From contig JBKPDV010000076.1 of NCBI GenBank assembly GCA_046728075.1, forward strand, positions 1 to 9,164: 9,164 nt of DNA, read 5' to 3'. Made by a program: the position numbers and the translations under genes. This document shows, piece by piece, positions 6,390-9,164 of this stretch. The notes under the pieces were generated by a model, which searched no databases, was not told the DNA's origin, and saw only the letters and a list, made by a program, of their open reading frames with translations. Source of the DNA: JBKPDV01 sp046728075 (GTDB taxonomy: Bacteria > Acidobacteriota > Thermoanaerobaculia > UBA5066 > Gp7-AA6). Numbering within the stretch: the stretch's first letter is position 1; each line of letters opens with the position of its first letter.

Positions 6390-6551
6390 ATGAAGCCGGA
6401 AGCCACGGTGAAAATGACCACGGAACCGACCCGCCAAGACGAGCGTCCCCGTTACGAGCCTCCCCGAATCCAAGTGCTGACGGAAGCGGAGATACTGAAT
6501 ACCTTCCAGATCACGCAGGCGATGCAGACCTGGTGGGTTACGGGCTGCTAG
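6390..6551 (+). CDS. Putative RiPP precursor peptide with C-terminal Cys (53 aa)
   Basis: This small gene runs from ATG 6390 to TAG 6549-6551. Residues 1-34 are charged and leader-like and contain RYEPPRIQVLTEAEI (21-35), with a YxxPxI motif (Y22, P25, I27) like that of leaders bound by lasso and PqqD-type recognition domains. Residues 35-53 carry no charge at all: four Thr (38, 42, 47, 51), three Gln, one Asn, adjacent Trp48-Trp49, Gly52 and a terminal Cys53, the only Cys. No Ser is present. The end (QTWWVTGC) suits an EpiD-type flavoprotein, which needs a C-terminal Cys, and one is encoded upstream. It lies between the PqqD-like gene and the kinase gene and has a perfect Shine-Dalgarno. I do not recognise the peptide family. 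The leader/core cut is not visible; anywhere from about 35 to 46 is possible. That it is translated is well supported; its role as precursor is inferred from context. Confidence 0.8.
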   Translation: MKPEATVKMTTEPTRQDERPRYEPPRIQVLTEAEILNTFQITQAMQTWWVTGC

Positions 6552-6577
6552 GATTCGGCCCAGGTTCACGTGACCTG

Positions 6578-6599
6578 CGGCCGCCAAGCCTAGCGGCCG
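6578..6599 (+). promoter_or_regulatory. GC-only hairpin between precursor and kinase genes (attenuator or processing site)
   Basis: CGGCCGC at 6578-6584 and GCGGCCG at 6593-6599 form a perfect 7-bp stem with an 8-base loop, 26 bases after the precursor stop and 30 bases before the kinase start. No T-run follows, so it is not a canonical intrinsic terminator. In peptide operons such a hairpin often stabilises the precursor mRNA or partly stops transcription so that enzymes are made at lower level. The kinase gene after it has no ribosome binding site, which fits lower downstream expression. Confidence 0.5.
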
Positions 6600-6629
6600 G
6601 GGTTCGGATTTAGGCAGCGCCTCCGTCTG

Positions 6630-7613
6630 ATGATGGGTCGGGAAACCCTCGCATTGCTCGGGGTGAGAATGGAAGTTCACTCCGACGATGCCGGATTTCT
6701 GGACGAGTTCGCGATGCTCTTCGGAGGCCGGCAAGCCCTCCGCGAGCAGGAGCGAGCCTCTTTTTCCGTCCAGCTGGAAACCGAGAGCGAGAAGAACGGC
6801 TACGGAGAGCTCCAGGTCTTCGGGGACGGTCTTTCGGAGCCCGCTCGTTTCCTGGTTGGATTCTCTTCCCCGACAGTCCCGCTGCGTTTGCTGGACCATT
6901 CGGAACCCGGCTGGACGGCTCTGGGTCTTGGCGACGACCCCGACCCGATCTTTCTCTTCTCGAATACGAAATGCTTCTTTCGGCGAGTTCCCCGCTGGAG
7001 AAGGATCGTTTCGCACTTTCTCTTTCTTCGCATGCTCCGCTTGCGCCAGGATGCGCTCTTTTTTCACGCAGCCTCGATCGCAATCGCCGGCCGCGGGTGG
7101 CTTTTCTTCGGCCCCAAGGGAACCGGAAAATCGACGACGGCTCTCGCGCTGGCGGCCCGCGGACATGGATTCCTGGGAGATGAAACCGCCTGCTATCTCC
7201 CCGCGTCGGGAGAGCTTCTCCCGTTCCGCCGTCCGGTCGGGATCAAGCCCGGCCCTCAGAGCGCGCCCGTCCGGGAGGCGCTGGCTCGGTTGCGCCCCAG
7301 CCCCGACGAGGATGGGCTCGTTCGTGTGCCGATCGAGCGGCTGTTGCCGGTCGCCCCCGCGCAAGCCGTCCCGCTGGCGAACCTCCTTTTCCTTTCGGGT
7401 TTCGGTCCTCGGCCCGAGCTTTGCCAGATCCGCGCCGGACGAGAGGAGCTCTCTTGCCTCCAGCCAATCGCGAGCACCCTCGCCTCCGGCCAGGCCACGC
7501 AGAGAGTCTTTGAGATGATTCGGATGGTCGGTTCTCTCGCATGCTACCGGTTGCTCGCGGGCGACCCGGACGAAACTGCTAGACTTCTCGAAAAGGGGGT
7601 CGAATCCCGATGA
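6630..7613 (+). CDS. HPr-kinase-like protein (HprK-related kinase)
   Basis: A 327-residue protein whose second half matches the HPr kinase/phosphorylase C-terminal fold. Visible are FFHAASIAI at 144-152, the P-loop GPKGTGKST at 161-169, FLGDE at 181-185 in the place of the usual acidic pair after the next strand, and FRRPVGIKPG at 199-208. The first 130 residues are not similar to the HprK N-terminal domain and are a family-specific region. Related kinases in lasso clusters (for example ThcoK of the paeninodin type) phosphorylate a C-terminal Ser of the precursor. A Thr of the upstream peptide is therefore the obvious candidate substrate here, by inference. The start is ATG 6630 or ATG 6633; neither has a Shine-Dalgarno, and the frame is closed by a TAG at 6591-6593. 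The stop overlaps the next start (ATGA, 7610-7613), so translation is probably coupled. Confidence 0.82.
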   Translation: MMGRETLALLGVRMEVHSDDAGFLDEFAMLFGGRQALREQERASFSVQLETESEKNGYGELQVFGDGLSEPARFLVGFSSPTVPLRLLDHSEPGWTALGLGDDPDPIFLFSNTKCFFRRVPRWRRIVSHFLFLRMLRLRQDALFFHAASIAIAGRGWLFFGPKGTGKSTTALALAARGHGFLGDETACYLPASGELLPFRRPVGIKPGPQSAPVREALARLRPSPDEDGLVRVPIERLLPVAPAQAVPLANLLFLSGFGPRPELCQIRAGREELSCLQPIASTLASGQATQRVFEMIRMVGSLACYRLLAGDPDETARLLEKGVESR

Positions 7614-8137
7614 GCCTTTCGGTCCAGGAGCGCGCCCGAGCCATCGCCACGTTCCGCTTCGTGGAGGTCCGGTTGATGGAGATAACCGCAGCGTGGACTC
7701 CCACGACGCCGGAGATGGAAGCAAAAGTCCTGTTCGGCCGACACATCTGGGAGTTCGCCCAGCACGCGGACGCCCACGGAAGACGCACCTTCGAGCTGAG
7801 GTCTCCCGAACAGTTTTCCTTATCCCCAGCCCAGCCGTTTGTCGAGCTACTCGCCGAGGCCGTGAAGGTTCGATCGACCGCCGATCGGCTGGCCGCCCTC
7901 TACGAGGCTCTGCTGCCCGAGATGGAAGAGCGCTACCGCGATTACTTGCGGCGCACGGACGCTCTCGTTGATGCCCCTTCGTGCGTGATCCTGGAGAGAA
8001 TTCTTGACGACTACGCTCGTCAGCGCCGCGACGCTGATCGCCTGCGGCGGGAGATCGGATTGCCGGCCGCGCCCGTCGCCGAGGAGCTGCGGCGCCGCGG
8101 GTCTTCGATCCCGACAATCGTGGCGGGGCCCGCATGA
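7610..8137 (+). CDS. Degenerate ferritin-like protein, probable non-catalytic partner
   Basis: A 175-residue, mostly helical protein without a strong match I can name. It aligns by eye with the next gene: EVRLMEITAA (19-28) with its first helix, IWEFAQH (46-52) with its SWDESRH, and, ungapped over 40 positions, RLAA...LERILDDYARQ (93-138) with RLAA...LEAILADEIQH. In this alignment only two of six diiron ligands survive (Glu19 and His52). The others read Phe49, Leu102, Tyr135 and Gln138 in place of Glu, Glu, Glu and His. A ferritin-like subunit that lost its metal site and now serves as scaffold or partner of the next protein is the best reading. It overlaps the kinase gene and the next gene by four bases each (ATGA), implying that its product is needed in step with theirs. 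The alignment is manual, so family membership is likely but unproven. Confidence 0.72.
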   Translation: MSLSVQERARAIATFRFVEVRLMEITAAWTPTTPEMEAKVLFGRHIWEFAQHADAHGRRTFELRSPEQFSLSPAQPFVELLAEAVKVRSTADRLAALYEALLPEMEERYRDYLRRTDALVDAPSCVILERILDDYARQRRDADRLRREIGLPAAPVAEELRRRGSSIPTIVAGPA

Positions 8138-8922
8138 CGGAAATTGGTTTCCTGGAGGTAGGGGGGTTGAAGCTACGGGAGGCTCCAGCGCGCGATGAGT
8201 GTTTCCGCCTCGTCCTGACCGATTCCGAGATGGAGACGCTCGAGGGGACCGGGGAGCTCGCCCGGAAAGAATCTGTTCACCGCCACATGTCCAACGAGAT
8301 CACCAGCCTGGACATCGCAGCGCAATGCCTGGCGGAGTTTCCCGACGCGCCGTGGGGACTGCGGATGGAGCTGGCTCGGCAGAGCTGGGACGAGTCGCGG
8401 CACGTCGCCGGACTCGCTCGCAGGCTCGTCGAGATGGGCGGACACAAGGGGGAATTCCCCATTTCGGTTTTCGAGTGGTCGATCACGTGCGCCATCGACA
8501 ATCTCGCAGGCAGGCTGGCCGCCCAGAACCGCACGTTCGAGGCCGGGGCCATGGACGTGGTCGGCGGCAATATCACCGCCTTGCGGGAGGCCGGCGATCG
8601 CGACACCGCGGACCTGCTCGAAGCAATCCTGGCCGATGAGATCCAGCATGTGCGATTTGCGAACCGCTGGCTAAAGAAGATGGCCCAGGAAGACCGCCGT
8701 GTCCTCTTGAAGCTGGCCATGGCGATCCGCTGGGTATCGCAGGTCAACGCCGCGGTCGCCGTGCTCGGCTCCGGGAAGACCGAATTGACCGGCTCGGCTG
8801 CTCCCGCCGTCAACGTCGAGGACCGGCGGTTGGCGGAGTTCTCCGACGAGGAGATCGGCGAGATCCTGAAGCAGGCCGGCTTCCGGTCGCTCGTTGCCGA
8901 GCAACCGGCGGCGGGACCATGA
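8134..8922 (+). CDS. Ferritin-like putative diiron protein (DUF455-like)
   Basis: A 262-residue four-helix protein of the ferritin-like superfamily, resembling DUF455 (PF04305). The full diiron signature is present: Glu55 in NEITSLDIAA, E87xxH90 in WDESRH, Glu136 in RTFEAGAMD, and E169xxH172 in ADEIQH. EFPDAPWGLRMELARQSWDESRH (68-90, abbreviated reading) and LLEAILADEIQHVRFANRWLKK are close to the DUF455 consensus. Related diiron folds (MiaE-like) hydroxylate or desaturate their substrates with O2. Here an oxidation of the peptide product is plausible, but no activity can be read from sequence. The C-terminal 60 residues (from about 203) contain a short SDEEIGEILKQAGF helix that is not part of the ferritin core and may mediate partner binding. 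ATGA overlaps join it to the genes on both sides. Confidence 0.85.
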   Translation: MTEIGFLEVGGLKLREAPARDECFRLVLTDSEMETLEGTGELARKESVHRHMSNEITSLDIAAQCLAEFPDAPWGLRMELARQSWDESRHVAGLARRLVEMGGHKGEFPISVFEWSITCAIDNLAGRLAAQNRTFEAGAMDVVGGNITALREAGDRDTADLLEAILADEIQHVRFANRWLKKMAQEDRRVLLKLAMAIRWVSQVNAAVAVLGSGKTELTGSAAPAVNVEDRRLAEFSDEEIGEILKQAGFRSLVAEQPAAGP

Positions 8923-9164
8923 CGGAGACTCGCCTCGACCCGGCGCTTTTTGCCGAGAATCCCGCGCGGGATTCTCGCTTCTCGGTCAAAGATGTGTGGG
9001 CCGAGATGACGAACTTCCCGCCGGAGGATTCGGCCGCGATCGGGGAGTTTCTTCACCGCCAGATGAACGAGGAGATCAACGGCCTGGAGATCTCGGCGCG
9101 CAACCTCGCCGACTTCCCCGACGCGGACTGGGAGCTGCGGATGGCGATTGCGCGGCAGTGCTGG
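8919..9164 (+). CDS. Second ferritin-like (DUF455-like) protein, 3' end beyond the window
   Basis: The first 82 residues are visible, starting at an ATG that overlaps the previous stop (ATGA). Residues 46-82 (HRQMNEEINGLEISARNLAD and on) align without gaps to residues 49-85 of the preceding protein, with 22 of 37 identical, including the first ligand Glu52 and the FPDA.W.LRM..ARQ.W block. The window stops just before the expected DExxH motif, so catalytic competence cannot be judged. The N-terminal 45 residues differ from the neighbour. The two genes are an old tandem duplication, not a recent one. Codons 13-20 contain a 24-bp perfect palindrome. Confidence 0.85.
   Translation, partial: MTETRLDPALFAENPARDSRFSVKDVWAEMTNFPPEDSAAIGEFLHRQMNEEINGLEISARNLADFPDADWELRMAIARQCW
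8954..8977. repeat. 24-bp perfect palindrome inside the start of the last gene
   Basis: The 12-base half CGAGAATCCCGC is followed directly by its exact reverse complement. In RNA it would fold as a 10-bp stem with a GCGC loop, about 35 bases after the start codon at 8919. It encodes part of AENPARDSR in the reading frame. It may be a regulator site, an mRNA structure that lowers translation of this cistron, or a coincidence of coding. Confidence 0.6.

Noticed and set aside
6390..6551. Lasso peptide precursor
   Set aside because: The tail has no Asp or Glu for the isopeptide ring, and no B2 protease is present in the window.
6342..8135. 597-residue minus-strand open frame opposite the peptide, kinase and first ferritin-like gene
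   Set aside because: It has no domain I recognise, is biased in composition, and the plus strand carries motif-bearing genes with ATGA coupling and Shine-Dalgarno sites.
1..9164. tRNA, rRNA, CRISPR arrays or insertion sequences
   Set aside because: None seen: no regularly spaced repeats, no transposase motifs and no structured RNA gene recognised by reading; a covariance-model scan was not possible.

Overview
The window is one end of an assembled contig from a GC-rich bacterium. The first 41 bases are not biological: they are a library adapter left on the contig end. Dense gene packing, ATGA start/stop overlaps and a DUF1501 protein suggest a Gram-negative, soil- or sediment-type lineage (Acidobacteriota and Planctomycetota are plausible). 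The sequence alone does not fix the taxon.

Layout. At 42-784 (+) lies the C-terminal half of a DUF1501 protein, unrelated to what follows. It converges on a minus-strand NTP_transf_5-type nucleotidyltransferase (796-1779). A plus-strand series then diverges from that gene: a GT-C-type membrane glycosyltransferase (1920-3380), a complete glutamine-hydrolysing asparagine synthetase (3367-5283) and an EpiD-like HFCD flavoprotein decarboxylase (5321-5947). After a 101-bp gap with a possible extended -10 promoter come a stand-alone PqqD-like protein (6049-6345), a 53-residue peptide gene (6390-6551), an intergenic hairpin, an HPr-kinase-like protein (6630-7613), and three successive ferritin-like genes (7610-8137, 8134-8922, and 8919 to the window end). 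The last four genes are joined by three ATGA overlaps.

Interpretation. The region reads as a biosynthetic cluster for a ribosomally made, post-translationally modified peptide (RiPP) that I cannot match to a described class. The small gene has the strongest ribosome binding site in the window. Its product has a YxxPxI motif, as in leaders bound by PqqD-type recognition domains, and an uncharged Thr/Gln/Trp-rich tail ending in Gly-Cys. A terminal Cys is what EpiD-type flavoproteins oxidatively decarboxylate, and such a flavoprotein is encoded two genes upstream. PqqD would present the leader. The kinase, the asparagine synthetase, the nucleotidyltransferase and the ferritin-like (putative diiron) proteins would be the other tailoring enzymes. 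The lack of Asp or Glu in the tail argues against a lasso peptide, although HprK-like kinase, nucleotidyltransferase and AsnB-like proteins are known from lasso clusters. No transporter, leader protease, LanB/LanC or YcaO is visible; the cluster probably continues past base 9164.
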